A program made the position numbers and the translations under genes. Shown piece after piece: positions 35,516 through 46,400 of a stretch of DNA of 64,000 nt (positions are counted from its first letter, which is position 1; the number at the start of each line of letters is the position of its first letter). The DNA comes from Fluoribacter dumoffii NY 23 (GTDB lineage: Bacteria; Pseudomonadota; Gammaproteobacteria; Legionellales; Legionellaceae), in assembly GCF_000236165.1 (NCBI RefSeq), contig NZ_CM001373.1, positions 1,750,777 to 1,814,776 on the forward strand, read 5' to 3'. The notes under the pieces are model-generated. The model was not told the origin of the DNA and made no database searches. It saw nothing but the letters and a program-made list of their open reading frames with translations.

Positions 35516-36580
35516 TTAACATGCAGGATGTTTTTTTGCAGCGACTAAAATTTGCGGCTCTTGCCACAAAGTCATAAAGAGAACCATAACTAACGGTCCT
35601 ACAAATAATCCAAGTAGCCCTAAAGTTTCAACCCCGCCCAGGATTCCAAACAGTACTGCCAGAAAAGGCAACTCTATTGCCCCACCGATGAGCGCAGGTT
35701 TGACAAAATGATCTGCAACAAACATGACTAAAGTTCCCCAAACCAAAACCACAATTGCCCCAATCATACTGCCAAATGAAAATAGAATTATTGCAACTGT
35801 AATAAAAACAATAGGAACAACAAACGGGATCATTGCGGCAAGGGCAGTGATAAAACCTACCAAGGTAGGCGCAGGGAAACCCACCAAACCATAACAAATG
35901 CCCATTAAGATACCCACACCAAGGCCTACAACAATAGTTCCATTCACGGTGGCTCTCAATGCTCTGGGAAGTCTGTCCGCATAGCGAAACCATCTTTTAC
36001 CCAAACAATATTCCCCTACCTGGTAAATTTGCGACAATAATACATCCCCATCACGGTAGAAGAAAAACAGACTTAACAGAGTAAAACCCAATTGAACGCT
36101 TCGATGCGCCAGATTTGAGCCCACCTGCTTCACATAGTAGCTTGTGGGTGCTAAGGATAAATGGATATTGGATAAAAATCCCTTAATCATCCCCGGTTTG
36201 CCAATGTTATTATCCCAATAGGTTACCAAATCATTTCCTATAAAAGGAAAATCTTTTAAAAATTGAGGGGCAGCACCGCCTTGCTGATTTAAGCTTTGCA
36301 AAAAATTAATAAATATTTGTAATTCTTTAATCAAAATTCCCAATAGCCAACTTAGAGGAAGGATAAACAACAATCCAATTAATGATGTGAACAGTAAGGC
36401 AGAAAGATTATGTTTGTTTCCAAAAAATTTACGCCATCTTTCATATAAGGGATAAGTAGCTATAACAATTATCGACGCCCATATCAGAGAAGGAATAAAC
36501 CGATGGATAATAAATAAACTGATAATTACAATTCCAATAGTCAAGCCTATACTAATGAGCTCTTTATGATTCTCATTCAT
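35516..36580 (-). CDS. AI-2E family (PerM-like) membrane transporter
   Basis: Polytopic inner-membrane protein of 354 residues with about seven to eight hydrophobic segments, including the N-terminal pair (LTIGIVIISLFIIHRFIPSL), the GLGVGILMGICYGLVGFPAP stretch and the C-terminal GVETLGLLGLFVGPLVMVLF. This is the AI-2E/UPF0118 pattern. Members include exporters and Na+/H+ antiporters, so the substrate is open. The ATG overlaps the pgpA stop (TAATG), implying coupling to lipid metabolism genes. Confidence 0.88.
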   Translation of the reverse strand: MNENHKELISIGLTIGIVIISLFIIHRFIPSLIWASIIVIATYPLYERWRKFFGNKHNLSALLFTSLIGLLFILPLSWLLGILIKELQIFINFLQSLNQQGGAAPQFLKDFPFIGNDLVTYWDNNIGKPGMIKGFLSNIHLSLAPTSYYVKQVGSNLAHRSVQLGFTLLSLFFFYRDGDVLLSQIYQVGEYCLGKRWFRYADRLPRALRATVNGTIVVGLGVGILMGICYGLVGFPAPTLVGFITALAAMIPFVVPIVFITVAIILFSFGSMIGAIVVLVWGTLVMFVADHFVKPALIGGAIELPFLAVLFGILGGVETLGLLGLFVGPLVMVLFMTLWQEPQILVAAKKHPAC

Positions 36581-37062
36581 TAAACAAAACTCCAGGCTAA
36601 TAATTGCATCAATATCCAGGAAGGTACTGCAGCAAGTACGTCATCCAGCATAATTCCAAAACCCCCGCGGATTTTCTGGTCAATATAATCAATTGGCTGG
36701 GGTTTCCATATATCGAAAATTCGAAACAAAATAAAACCGCAAATCATCCAGAATATTCCTTTCGGGGCCATAAACATGGTCAATAAGTAGCCAACAACCT
36801 CATCCCAGACAATTCCCTTATAGTCGTGTACACCTAAATCCTGAGTCACCTTATCACAGACCCAGACCCCCAATATAAATGCTGCCAGGGTAATAGCAAG
36901 ATAAACTGCCCAATGAGTGCCCATAAGCAACAAATAGAGAGGGATTGCAGCCAATGTTCCCCAAGTGCCTGGAGCAGTAGCCATTAAGCCACTGCCAAAT
37001 CCAAAGGCAATAAAGTAAAGAGGATCCTGGAAAACATTTTTTGCTAAATTTATCTGTTTCAT
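36580..37062 (-). CDS. pgpA: Phosphatidylglycerophosphatase A
   Basis: Dephosphorylates phosphatidylglycerophosphate to phosphatidylglycerol in the inner membrane. The 160 residues have the N-terminal GFGSGLMATAPGTWGT motif (about 22-37), the metal-binding DYKGIVWDEVVGYL segment and KPQPIDYIDQKIRGGFGIML, all standard for PgpA. Usually follows thiL, as here (94 nt between). Confidence 0.94.
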   Translation of the reverse strand: MKQINLAKNVFQDPLYFIAFGFGSGLMATAPGTWGTLAAIPLYLLLMGTHWAVYLAITLAAFILGVWVCDKVTQDLGVHDYKGIVWDEVVGYLLTMFMAPKGIFWMICGFILFRIFDIWKPQPIDYIDQKIRGGFGIMLDDVLAAVPSWILMQLLAWSFV

Positions 37063-37156
37063 TTTATTCTTCTCTTAGCGTGCTCATCTTAAAGGTTGGC
37101 TCAACCTGCTTCACTGAATGTGCCCAAATTATTATTTGTTTTCTTGCATTTCCCTC

Positions 37157-38110
37157 TTAAAAGTGTGTGTAGCCAGCAGGTATCAAGTTATGGCACTGAT
37201 TGTTAGCATCTTTTATTCTTAAACCAGAAGCTTTTTCTATTACGCCAATTGGATAGCAATGTAAGTGTGCATTCTGAAACTCGTTCATTAATGAACTGAG
37301 TCGATGCTCCGGCACTGTAAAACACAATTCATAATCATCGCCCCCCGTCAATGCCAAGTCAACCGCCTCATCAGCACAATATTTTTTAAGCAAGCGATGT
37401 ACTGGAATTGCTTCCTTATTGAGGCATGCGCCCACCCCACTTGCAACACAAATATGATTTAAATCGGCACTAAGTCCATCCGAAATATCTATTGCTGCAG
37501 TTGCATAATTGCGCAAAATATTAATTAAATCAACACGGGGAACGGGATGAAGCAATTTATTCATTAACTCAGTTTTTTCAGGTTGAGAAAGTTCTTTATG
37601 ATCCAGAAATTTAATCGCCAGAGCTGCAGCACCCAAATCACCTGAAAGTACAATAATATCGCCTGGTTTTGCCCCACTGCGCAAAACAGTTTGTCCCTCT
37701 GCTGCAGTACCCAAAATCGTTAAGGTAATCGATAAAGGCCCATGGGTTGTATCACCACCAATCAACGTTAAATTATATGGGCTAAATGAGTCTTTCAACC
37801 CTCGGGCAAATGAAGCCAGCCAATTCTTATCGAGTTCAGGCAAAGTTAAAGCCAGTGTAACCCAACAAGGCTCGGCAGCCATCGCCGCCATGTCGCTTAC
37901 ATTGACCATAACTGATTTGCACGCTATATCATAGGCATCCCAGTGTGGAAGAAAATGCACACCAGCAACTAAGGTGTCCGTGCTTACCAGTAAGTTCTTT
38001 CCTTGAGGAACGCGCACACACGCAGCATCATCACCAATACCTAACAAAACATCTTCACGCTTGCTGGCAAGTGGTTTGAAAAAATGATCAATAAGTGAAA
38101 ATTCATCCAT
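37157..38110 (-). CDS. thiL: Thiamine-monophosphate kinase ThiL
   Basis: Phosphorylates thiamine monophosphate to the active cofactor TPP. The 317 residues show the PurM/ThiL fold: LGIGDDAACVRVP near 22-34, STDTLVAGVHFLP, NVSDMAAMAAEP, LIGGDTTHGPLS and AIDISDGLSADL, with the late GGDDYELCF motif. Its start overlaps the nusB stop by 8 nt, so the two are translationally coupled. Confidence 0.95.
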   Translation of the reverse strand: MDEFSLIDHFFKPLASKREDVLLGIGDDAACVRVPQGKNLLVSTDTLVAGVHFLPHWDAYDIACKSVMVNVSDMAAMAAEPCWVTLALTLPELDKNWLASFARGLKDSFSPYNLTLIGGDTTHGPLSITLTILGTAAEGQTVLRSGAKPGDIIVLSGDLGAAALAIKFLDHKELSQPEKTELMNKLLHPVPRVDLINILRNYATAAIDISDGLSADLNHICVASGVGACLNKEAIPVHRLLKKYCADEAVDLALTGGDDYELCFTVPEHRLSSLMNEFQNAHLHCYPIGVIEKASGLRIKDANNQCHNLIPAGYTHF

Positions 38111-38549
38111 AGTTATGATTGATTTCGATTGCGCGCACCTGCTGTGCCAAGCTGTTTAATACCCCATTAACGTAACGGTACCCATCCTGAGAACCAAATT
38201 CTTTAGTTAATGAAATGGATTCATCAAGAACCACTTTATAGGGAATTTCAGGACAATATAATAATTCAAAAGAACCAATACGCAGTACAGTTAATTCAAT
38301 GGGATTGAGGCCTGTAATTTCCCGGTCAAGAAAAGGGGTAATGCGCTCGTCCAAAGTTGCGACCTGTTCTGGAACCCCATGCAAAATACGACAAAAATAA
38401 TCCACATCCACTTTGGCCATATTGTTAATAACTCGAAATTCTGCTTCGATTTCATGTAATTCATTTCCGGACATGAACCATTGATAAAGGGCCTGAAGTG
38501 CTAGTTTTCTCGCTTTTCTTTTTCCACTAATTGACTGCTTTTCCACCAT
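38103..38549 (-). CDS. nusB: Transcription antitermination factor NusB
   Basis: RNA-binding protein that with NusE binds boxA in rRNA leaders. The all-helical domain is clear: GKRKARKLALQALYQWFMSG near the start, then LNPIELTVLRIGSFELLYCP and ESISLTKEFGSQDGYRYVNG towards the end. I start at ATG 38549 (MVEKQSISGK, 148 residues), preceded closely by AAGAGG; the frame runs on to a TTG at 38576. The riboflavin genes that often precede nusB are missing here. Confidence 0.94.
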   Translation of the reverse strand: MVEKQSISGKRKARKLALQALYQWFMSGNELHEIEAEFRVINNMAKVDVDYFCRILHGVPEQVATLDERITPFLDREITGLNPIELTVLRIGSFELLYCPEIPYKVVLDESISLTKEFGSQDGYRYVNGVLNSLAQQVRAIEINHNYG

Positions 38550-38758
38550 AACCTCTTGAATTCTTTTAAATATCAATACTGCTCACTCTCTTGTTAGGGA
38601 GTGAAAAAATAGAAGTACTTGGCTCACCCCATCAGGGTTTACGTGCCGCAATTTGCACCTGAGAAGTGCTCACAGATTCATGCCTATACTCTCTGTTAAT
38701 TTGTGTCTGTTCTCAGGAACAAGTCGTGTTACATCGACAAGTGCTTTGTTACTACATC

Positions 38759-39211
38759 CTAGTCTTTATGCATCTGATCAATGGTTTGCCTAAAATCACT
38801 CACGTCTTTGAAGCGTTTGTATACAGACGCAAATCGCACGTAAGCAACATGATCCAGACTATATAATTCCTTCATTACCAATTCGCCGATAATTTGAGAA
38901 TCGATCTCCCTCTCCCCTCGGCGGCGGATTTCCTGTGTAATTGCAATAATTGATGCTTCCAATGCATCAACACTCACAGGCCTTTTTTCGAGAGCACGTA
39001 ACATGCCTGATCGTAAATTATCAATGTTAAAAGGCTCTCGACGGCCATCACGCTTAACAACCAGGGGCATGATTAATTCGGCTGTTTCAAAAGTAGTAAA
39101 GCGTTCATGGCATATAAGACATTCCCTCCTTCTACGCACTTGAGCGCCTTCAGCAACCAGGCGTGAATCCACTACTTTTGTTTCTTCTGCATGGCAAAAT
39201 GGGCAATACAT
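38759..39211 (-). CDS. nrdR: Transcriptional repressor NrdR
   Basis: ATP-cone regulator that represses ribonucleotide reductase genes. The zinc ribbon is formed by Cys3, Cys6 (MYCPFC) and the later CLICHERF pair; the ATP-cone follows ([20 protein letters not shown]) with the [18 protein letters not shown] segment. 150 residues, family-typical. It starts 2 nt after the glyA stop and is co-transcribed with it, as in many gammaproteobacteria. Confidence 0.96.
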   Translation of the reverse strand: MYCPFCHAEETKVVDSRLVAEGAQVRRRRECLICHERFTTFETAELIMPLVVKRDGRREPFNIDNLRSGMLRALEKRPVSVDALEASIIAITQEIRRRGEREIDSQIIGELVMKELYSLDHVAYVRFASVYKRFKDVSDFRQTIDQMHKD

Positions 39212-39213
39212 AA

Positions 39214-40467
39214 TTATTTATAAACCGGAAACTCACGACACAACAGCAAAACCTGTTCTTTAACTTTTGCTATAGTCGTTTCATTGTTAATATCATCAAG
39301 AATATCAGCTATCCAATTGGACAGTAGTGTTATTTCTTTTTCTTTAAATCCTCTGGTTGTAACCGCCGGAGTCCCTAAACGCAAACCGCTTGTTACAAAA
39401 GGTGAGCGGGGGTCGTTAGGAACGGTATTCTTGTTTACCGTGATGTTTGCTTTATCCAATGCAGCATCAGCATCTTTACCTGTAATATTCTTGTCTATTA
39501 AATCAACTAATATTAAATGGTTATCGGTGCCGCCAGAAACTATCTTATAACCCCGTCCCATCAGCACATCAGCCATAGTTTTAGCATTCACTAATATTTG
39601 TTGCTGGTATTCTTTAAAATCGGACAGTAACGCCTCGGCAAAAGAAACCGCTTTCGCTGCGATTACGTGCATCAGGGGACCACCTTGATTGCCGGGAAAA
39701 ACAGAAGAGTTTAATTTTTTCTCTATTTCTTCATTCGCACGACATAGAATCATTCCGCCTCGGGGTCCTCTAAGCGTTTTATGCGTGGTTGTGGTCACTA
39801 CATCTGCATAAGGAATCGGTGAAGGATAGAGGCCTACTGCAATCAAGCCCGCGACATGGGCAATATCCGCCATCAAATAGGCACCCACTTTATCTGCGAT
39901 TTCCCTGAATCGCGGCCAATCAAGAACACGGGAATAGGCAGAAAAGCCGGCAATTATCAGTTTAGGTTTATGCTCAAGTGCCAATTGTTCCAAAACATCA
40001 TAATCAATTAGACCAGTTTGTGCATCGACGCCATAAGAGACAGCTTGATAAATCTTACCGGAAAAATTGACCTTGGAACCATGTGTTAAATGTCCCCCAT
40101 GAGGTAATGCCATTCCTAAAACTACATCACCAGGGGCTAATAAAGCCATCATTACCGCAGCATTGGCTTGGGAACCCGAATGCGGTTGAACATTCACATA
40201 ATCTGCAGAAAAAAGTTTTTTTGCACGGGCAATTGCCAGTTCCTCAGCAACATCAACATACTCACAACCGCCATAATAGCGCTTCCCAGGATATCCCTCA
40301 GCATATTTGTTCGTTAATACAGAACCTTGAGCCTGTAAAACACGCGGACTCACATAATTTTCAGAGGCAATCAGTTCTATATGTTCTTCTTGCCGGCGTT
40401 GTTCATCAACAATAGCCTGAAATAATTCATCATCAAAATTTTCTATAGTGTAGCTTTGATCAAACAT
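39214..40467 (-). CDS. glyA: Serine hydroxymethyltransferase
   Basis: PLP enzyme converting serine and tetrahydrofolate to glycine and methylene-THF, the main source of one-carbon units. Key motifs are [37 protein letters not shown] and the PLP-Lys site [21 protein letters not shown] start at ATG 40467 ([11 protein letters not shown]), with AAGGA 6 nt upstream, giving 417 residues as in other species; the open frame upstream of it is not conserved. nrdR follows immediately. Confidence 0.97.
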   Translation of the reverse strand: MFDQSYTIENFDDELFQAIVDEQRRQEEHIELIASENYVSPRVLQAQGSVLTNKYAEGYPGKRYYGGCEYVDVAEELAIARAKKLFSADYVNVQPHSGSQANAAVMMALLAPGDVVLGMALPHGGHLTHGSKVNFSGKIYQAVSYGVDAQTGLIDYDVLEQLALEHKPKLIIAGFSAYSRVLDWPRFREIADKVGAYLMADIAHVAGLIAVGLYPSPIPYADVVTTTTHKTLRGPRGGMILCRANEEIEKKLNSSVFPGNQGGPLMHVIAAKAVSFAEALLSDFKEYQQQILVNAKTMADVLMGRGYKIVSGGTDNHLILVDLIDKNITGKDADAALDKANITVNKNTVPNDPRSPFVTSGLRLGTPAVTTRGFKEKEITLLSNWIADILDDINNETTIAKVKEQVLLLCREFPVYK

Positions 40468-40489
40468 GAGTAATCCTTGGGAAAATGAA

Positions 40490-40798
40490 TTAAGGTCTAA
40501 CGATGATGTCGTTACGAACCGTTCGCACACCATCTACATTCGCAGCGATAATCCCTGCTCTTTGCTTCAATCCTGGAGTAGCAACAAACCCGCTCAATTG
40601 TACTTCATCTTTGAAGGTTTTTACTTGTACTGCCAAACCTGTACGCCCTAGTTGATTCACTAATGTTGCTTTTACTTTAGCAGTGGTCGTTGAGCTATCC
40701 AAAAACTCTCCAGTGCTTTCAGTACCTGGAGAAGCAACACATGCTATGATAATTATAGATAAAAGTCCTACAAACAGCATTTTAAGTGAGTTACGCAT
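40490..40798 (-). CDS. BON-domain lipoprotein
   Basis: Exported lipoprotein of 102 residues with lipobox IIIAC (Cys about 20) and a single BON domain ([20 protein letters not shown] ... [20 protein letters not shown] ... [15 protein letters not shown]). BON domains bind phospholipid or stabilise envelopes, as in OsmY and DolP. Here only one domain is present. Its stop is 22 nt before the glyA start. Confidence 0.85.
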   Translation of the reverse strand: MRNSLKMLFVGLLSIIIIACVASPGTESTGEFLDSSTTTAKVKATLVNQLGRTGLAVQVKTFKDEVQLSGFVATPGLKQRAGIIAANVDGVRTVRNDIIVRP

Positions 40799-40873
40799 CC
40801 AAAAACCCCCTAAAGAAAAAACGTCATAAGACTACCACAAAATTTATCTACTTACGAATTGTGTATAGAACCT

Positions 40874-40966
40874 GGAGGTTGCTTCTGAGCGGTTAAGAAA
40901 CGAGCCCGAGTTTTTCCAACCTCCCCTGTGCTGCGGCAAGAAAACTTTATTAAAAATCTTGCCGCA
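40874..40966. repeat. Two inverted repeats in the 196-bp gap 40799-40994
   Basis: GGAGGTTG (40874-40881) pairs with CAACCTCC (40917-40924), and TGCGGCAAGA (40932-40941) pairs perfectly with TCTTGCCGCA (40957-40966). The second lies just after the stop of the minus-strand lipoprotein gene and may end its transcript, although no T-tract follows. Confidence 0.45.
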
Positions 40967-40994
40967 CCATCAACAATTAAACAGGTTATTCGTT

Positions 40995-41330
40995 TCACCA
41001 GCCGATTTTTTTCTTGATCATTTTAACCTGAGGATGTTCTTGTTTTTTATGTTTATTATCTACAACCACTTGTTGCTGATGTTTTTTATGTCCATGTGCC
41101 TGACTATCATGGCCATGGGCTTTCGTCTGGTTCGGACTTCCATGCATTTCTTTATAAGATCGATGGTCCCGGGAAGGATGGCGATAATCATGCGGGCGCT
41201 CGTCGAAACCATAAACTTCTGCTCGGGGAGGCATGGAGTGATAATAACCAGCCTCATAATATTCGGGCTCGACCATTTCACATGAAGTCAAAAAAGGGAT
41301 TAGGACAAGACAAGGGATTAAACGCTTCAT
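40995..41330 (-). CDS. His-rich lipoprotein of unknown function
   Basis: A 111-residue protein with a lipobox FLTSC (Cys about 17) followed by a low-complexity polar region rich in His, Tyr, Pro and Lys (YRHPSRDHRSYKEMHGSPNQ, then AHGHDSQAHGHKKHQQQ). His clusters of this kind can bind zinc, nickel or copper, but no metal-transport gene is adjacent. I start at ATG 41330 with AGGAG 6 nt upstream. No family recognised. Confidence 0.7.
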   Translation of the reverse strand: MKRLIPCLVLIPFLTSCEMVEPEYYEAGYYHSMPPRAEVYGFDERPHDYRHPSRDHRSYKEMHGSPNQTKAHGHDSQAHGHKKHQQQVVVDNKHKKQEHPQVKMIKKKIGW

Positions 41331-41353
41331 GAACAACTCCTGAAACATAAAAC

Positions 41354-41387
41354 AAAAAAGGGAAGATGCAATGCATGCAACTTCCCT
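41354..41387 (-). terminator. Intrinsic terminator after the 41424 gene
   Basis: On the minus strand GGGAAG pairs (41360-41365 with 41381-41386), and an inner TGCA/TGCA stem (41367-41370 with 41376-41379) extends it. Six T residues (41359-41354) follow at once. It is a textbook rho-independent terminator about 37 nt after the stop. Confidence 0.85.
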
Positions 41388-41423
41388 ATCATTAATAAGC
41401 GATTACTTATTTTTAGATATTAC

Positions 41424-41843
41424 TTATTTTTTTGCTGTAACTTCAACTTTTTGGCTCTTAATTCCTTTATTCAGGTAATTAACGATACGTACTGTACTGT
41501 GTACGTTAGTCCAACCTGAGTAAATTGTTCCATAAGGAGATTGAATTAACAAATTCATACCAGAATGGCAGTAACCATAATAGTGCAAGCTGATGTAGTG
41601 AGGTGCATCATAATAGAATATTGTGAAAGGCTCTAAGGCAGATAAATCATCAAAAGAACCGTATACACGAACATTATCTAGGCTGTCGTTGATGATTTCA
41701 ATTTCACAATAACCTGGGTACATCATGGACTTACCAGGTGCTTTATCAGCTTCAGTAGCTTTTGGATGCAAATGTGCATTTGCTGCAAAAGTTTGACCAA
41801 TCAAGCTAACGCAAAGAGCAAATAACAAGGACTTCAACTTCAT
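41424..41843 (-). CDS. Unknown exported protein
   Basis: Secreted or periplasmic protein of 139 residues with signal peptide (about 1-20, ending TFAA). The mature part is Tyr- and His-rich and probably beta-structured (CEIEIINDSLDNVRVYGSFD; PFTIFYYDAPHYISLHYYG), with two Cys that could form a disulfide. No family recognised. It has its own strong terminator, suggesting a monocistronic, well-expressed gene. Confidence 0.7.
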   Translation of the reverse strand: MKLKSLLFALCVSLIGQTFAANAHLHPKATEADKAPGKSMMYPGYCEIEIINDSLDNVRVYGSFDDLSALEPFTIFYYDAPHYISLHYYGYCHSGMNLLIQSPYGTIYSGWTNVHSTVRIVNYLNKGIKSQKVEVTAKK

Positions 41844-42036
41844 GGTTTCTCCTTCGATTTAATGAAAGCTGCATAGTAACAAAGTGTTGTATTTAGTCAA
41901 TAGGATATTTTTATAACCATGAAATAAATAAAATTGAAACTTATAAACACAATGAGGGTAATAATATTCTTCTTTCGTGTTATATTTGGCGGGTTTTTAT
42001 TTACTGTTTTTTTTTTCAGCACTCAGGGGAATTTTA

Positions 42037-43299
42037 ATGAAAAAGCGAATGATCATCATGGGAGTAGCCTTACTGATTGTTTTCGGTGGGATCATTGCTT
42101 TTAACATGATCAAGTCAATAATGATTAAGCGTTTCTTTGCAAGCTATCAACCGCCTGCAGTTTCTGTTGCTTCTGCGGTTGCCCAAGCGGTAGATTGGCA
42201 GCCAACCATTAATGCAGTAGGCAGCTTCGTTGCGCTAAACGGTGTGGATGTAGGTTCCCAGGCATCTGGTAATGTAGTTAAAATTGATTTTGAGTCTGGA
42301 CAATATGTAGATAAAGATGCACCGTTAATTACAATTGATGACAGCGTGGACCAAGCCGTATTAAAATTTAATCAGGCAGAGCTCACTCTAAAAAACCTAA
42401 GCTATCAACGTCAAAATGATTTATATAAACGAGGGGCAGCACCTATTTCCAGTGTTGACGAAGCAAAGGCAAATCTCGATCAAGCCCAAGCTAAACTCGA
42501 ACAAACCCAGGCAACAATTAGGCAAAAACACATTACTGCCCCCTTTGCAGGAAAATTAGGGATACGACAAGTTAATCTGGGTCAATTTATCAGCCCAGGT
42601 CAAACCACCATTGTTTCCTTGCAATCCCTGGATCCTTTATATTTGGAATTTTATCTTCCCGAACAGCTTTACAAACGCATCCGCCCCAATCAAACCATCA
42701 CCTTTGCTGTTGAAGGGTTTCCTAATGCGCTCTTTGAAGCAAAAGTCACTGCAATTAACTCCAAAGTAGATATCAACACCCACAATATGCTAGTCCAGGG
42801 CACTCTTGCCAATTGCCCTACTGCGGCTATCAAAGACCCTGAGAACTCACCCCTGCTGAAAATACGAAAAGAACCTATGGGAAATAAACGCATAATCAGT
42901 TGCGATACCGAATTAAACAGCAAAAATAAAATCCATAATTTTACTTTTGTCCCAGGAATGTTCGCTTCGATTGAAATCAGTCAACCTGCTGAGCCTAATA
43001 CAGTCATTGTTCCTTCAACCGCTATTTCTTACAGCTTATATGGTAATGCAGTTTACATTATTGAGAAAAATGCAGAGGGTAAGAAAAACCCTGACGGTTC
43101 TGATCTGCTGACGGTAAAACGCGTCTTTGTAAGTACAGGCGAACAACATGGAAATTATACAGTAATCAAAAAGGGAGTTAAGGCAGGACAACTGGTAGTG
43201 AGCGCCGGAGAAATTAAATTACAAAACGGAACGCCCGTTGTAATCAATAATGATGTCAAACTCAATGAAGTCAGTAAACCAGATATGCTGGGTGAATAA
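42037..43299 (+). CDS. RND efflux periplasmic adaptor (membrane fusion protein)
   Basis: HlyD/AcrA-type adaptor of 420 residues that couples an RND pump to an outer-membrane channel. N-terminal membrane anchor (about 8-27), then a lipoyl-like half (GVDVGSQASGNVVKIDFESG), a helical hairpin (NQAELTLKNLSYQRQNDLYK; LDQAQAKLEQTQATIRQK), a second lipoyl half (ITAPFAGKLGIRQVNLGQFI) and a beta-barrel domain. An insertion around 250-300 with two Cys is unusual. I start at ATG 42037 with AGGGG 7 nt upstream. The pump gene follows after 133 nt; no TolC-like gene is adjacent. Confidence 0.92.
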   Translation: MKKRMIIMGVALLIVFGGIIAFNMIKSIMIKRFFASYQPPAVSVASAVAQAVDWQPTINAVGSFVALNGVDVGSQASGNVVKIDFESGQYVDKDAPLITIDDSVDQAVLKFNQAELTLKNLSYQRQNDLYKRGAAPISSVDEAKANLDQAQAKLEQTQATIRQKHITAPFAGKLGIRQVNLGQFISPGQTTIVSLQSLDPLYLEFYLPEQLYKRIRPNQTITFAVEGFPNALFEAKVTAINSKVDINTHNMLVQGTLANCPTAAIKDPENSPLLKIRKEPMGNKRIISCDTELNSKNKIHNFTFVPGMFASIEISQPAEPNTVIVPSTAISYSLYGNAVYIIEKNAEGKKNPDGSDLLTVKRVFVSTGEQHGNYTVIKKGVKAGQLVVSAGEIKLQNGTPVVINNDVKLNEVSKPDMLGE

Positions 43300-43432
43300 A
43301 ACCAGCGCATTAAACCTGGCAGGCCTGGGGCGCGGACTGGGGAGTTTAACCCTAATGGGTAACCTTCCTCGGCCCAGACAATGTTCGATTGGGCATGGCC
43401 TAAAGTGTAAAATTATTTAATCAGGAAAAGTT

Positions 43433-46400
43433 ATGAAATTCACCGATCTTTTTATCAAACGGCCCGTACTTGCCATGGTAATTAGTTTGCTCATTTTTCT
43501 TTTTGGCATTAATTCCATCTACAACATGCAAATTCGCCAATACCCTCGTATGGATAATACCGTGATTACCATCATGACGGGATATCCAGGCGCAGATGCC
43601 GATCTGATTGCGGGCTTTATCACTTCTCCTCTGGAGAAAGCAGTAGCGAGTGCCGAAGGGATTGATTACATGACCTCTTCGAGCACACAAGGTTTAAGCA
43701 CCATTACTTTAAACATTAAGTTAAACTTTGATCCGCAGGTGGCATTTACTGATGTAATGAGTAAAGTACAGCAAACTTTAAACCAATTGCCCAAGGAATC
43801 GCAGCAACCGGTCATTTTGAAAACTTCTGACAGCTCAACGGCATTAATGTACATCAGCCTCGATAGTACAGAAATGACACCCCAACAAATAACTGATTAC
43901 GCAACCCGTGTGGTGCAGCCACAGCTACAAACAGTTGATGGTGTTGCGAAAGCGGAAATCCTGGGTGGCGCAACCTATTCCATGCGGATTTTTCTGGATC
44001 CGATAAAAATGGCTGCATTGGGTGTTTCCCCATCCGACGTATCGGCGGTGCTTGCTAAAAATAATTTCCTGACCGCGGCAGGCAATACCAAAGGTGAGTA
44101 CGTCGCCATTAACATCACTGCAAAAACCGATCTTAACGATACCACTCAATTTAGTAATCTCATTGTAAAGAGCGATAAAGGTTCTATAGTCCGATTACGC
44201 GATATTGGGAGAGTTGAATTAGGTTCTCAAGACTATGATACCTCTGTAACCTTCAATGGAAAAAAAGCAGTATTTATTTCCATTACTCCGACACCAACAG
44301 CGAATCCACTTACAGTAATCAGTGATGTGAGAAAAATACTTCCCTCGGTGATCAGGGAATTTCCTCCTTCACTGACTGGAACCATAGTTTATGATGCAAC
44401 GGCGTTTATTAGAGCCTCCCTGGATGAAGTGACCCATACTATTATCGAAGCAGGTCTCATTGTAATTGTGGTCATTTTCCTGTTCCTGGGTTCAATTCGT
44501 TCGGTATTCATTCCAATTGTTACTATTCCTCTTTCATTAATTGGCGTGTGCACCTTAATGCTTATGCTGGGATACAGTATCAATTTACTTACCTTGCTCG
44601 CTTTTGTCCTGGCCATCGGCCTGGTAGTCGATGACGCTATTGTGGTTGTAGAAAACGTCCATCGCCATATAGAAGAAGGAAAAACGCCACTGGATGCAGC
44701 CTTAATCGGCGCTCGCGAGATAGCTACCCCGGTCATTGCCATGACCATTACTCTCGCCGCCGTATATGCACCTATTGGCTTCATGGGTGGCCTGACCGGT
44801 GCTTTGTTTAAAGAATTTGCTTTTACTTTAGCCTGCGCCGTAATCATTTCGGGGATTATCGCACTCACCCTCTCCCCCATGATGTGCTCCAAGGTATTAT
44901 CTAAAGACATTAGTAGCGGCAAGTTTGTACATTTTCTCGATAATTTCTTCAATCGACTCAAACTGAGATATCAAAAAGCATTACACAGCTTGTTAAACAC
45001 ACGCGTAATTATGTTGTATTTTGCAGCAGTTGTTATCCTCATGCTGCCTTATCTTTACACCCATACTTCAGCAGAAACTGCACCCGATGAGGATCAGGGC
45101 TTCTTTTTCGTCATGGCCATGATTCCCCCATTTGCAACCCTTAATTATATCGAATCTTTTACCAAACCTTTTGATGAGATATATAAGAGTTTTCCCGAGA
45201 CAGAAAATTATTTTACCGTAAACAACAGCAGCCAAACCATTTCAGGGATGGTTTTAAAACCCTGGAACCAACGCAGTAAAAATCAGTTTGCTTTAAAACA
45301 ACCCTTGCAAGATAAATTATCCAATGTAGCCGGATTAAATGCCTTTGCCATTGTACCACCTCCCCTGCCTGGAGGAGGCGGTGGAACACCTGTCCAATTT
45401 GTCATTAAAACCACAAATGACTTTCAAAGTTTATTGGATGTGTCCAATAAGCTGACTGATAAAGCTAGAAACAGCGGTTTATTTATTTATGTAGATAATT
45501 CTCTTAAGTTTAACAAACCCCAAATCATCCTGGATATTAACCGCTCCAAAGCTTCTGAAATGGGCTTGGACATGCAAGCGATAGGAAGCAGCTTAACCAG
45601 TGCCTTATCAGGAAATTATGTTAATTACTTTAATCTGGAAGGACGTAGTTATCAGGTTATTCCCCAACTTAACCGTTCGTCTCGTATGAGCCCTGCTCAA
45701 TTAGGGCAAATATATGTTAAAAGCATTAGCGGTACCATGGTCCCTCTTTCAACGGTTGTCACTGCAGAGGAAAAAACTGCACCTAATGCAGCCTCCCATT
45801 TCCAGCAAATGAATTCTGCCACCATTCAGGCAGTTATGATGCCCGGAAAAACTCTGGGGGAAGGATTGCAATTTTTACAAGAAGCGGCCAAAGATACTTT
45901 GCCAAAAGGTTTTTCCTACGATTATGGCGGAGAGTCAAGGCAGTTCATGCAGGAAGGCAGCGCCTTATTATTTGCTTTCGTATTTGCAGTTATTATTATC
46001 TTTTTGGTACTTTCTGCACAATATGAAAGTTTCCGTGATCCACTTATTGTGCTTATTAGTGTACCTATGTCCATATGCGGGGCATTAATTCCCCTGAATT
46101 TAGGGTTGGCAAGCATTAATATTTATACCCAGGTAGGTCTGATAACCCTAATCGGGTTAATCTCCAAACATGGAATTTTGATCGTTGATTTTGCCAATCA
46201 TTTACAACGAGAAAAAAATCTGGATAAAAGGGCTGCAGTAGAAGAAGCAGCCGGAATTCGCCTAAGACCTATCCTTATGACCACCGCCGCAATGGTATTT
46301 GGCGTACTCCCTCTACTCATTGCAAGTGGTGCGGGAGCTGTCAGCCGCTTTGACATCGGCTTGGTTATCGCAACTGGATTACTGGTTGGAACCGGATTTA

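Noticed and set aside
44389..44961. 190-codon minus-strand open frame
   Set aside because: It lies wholly inside the RND permease gene antisense to membrane spans; low-complexity Thr/Ile/Met composition is typical of such shadows.
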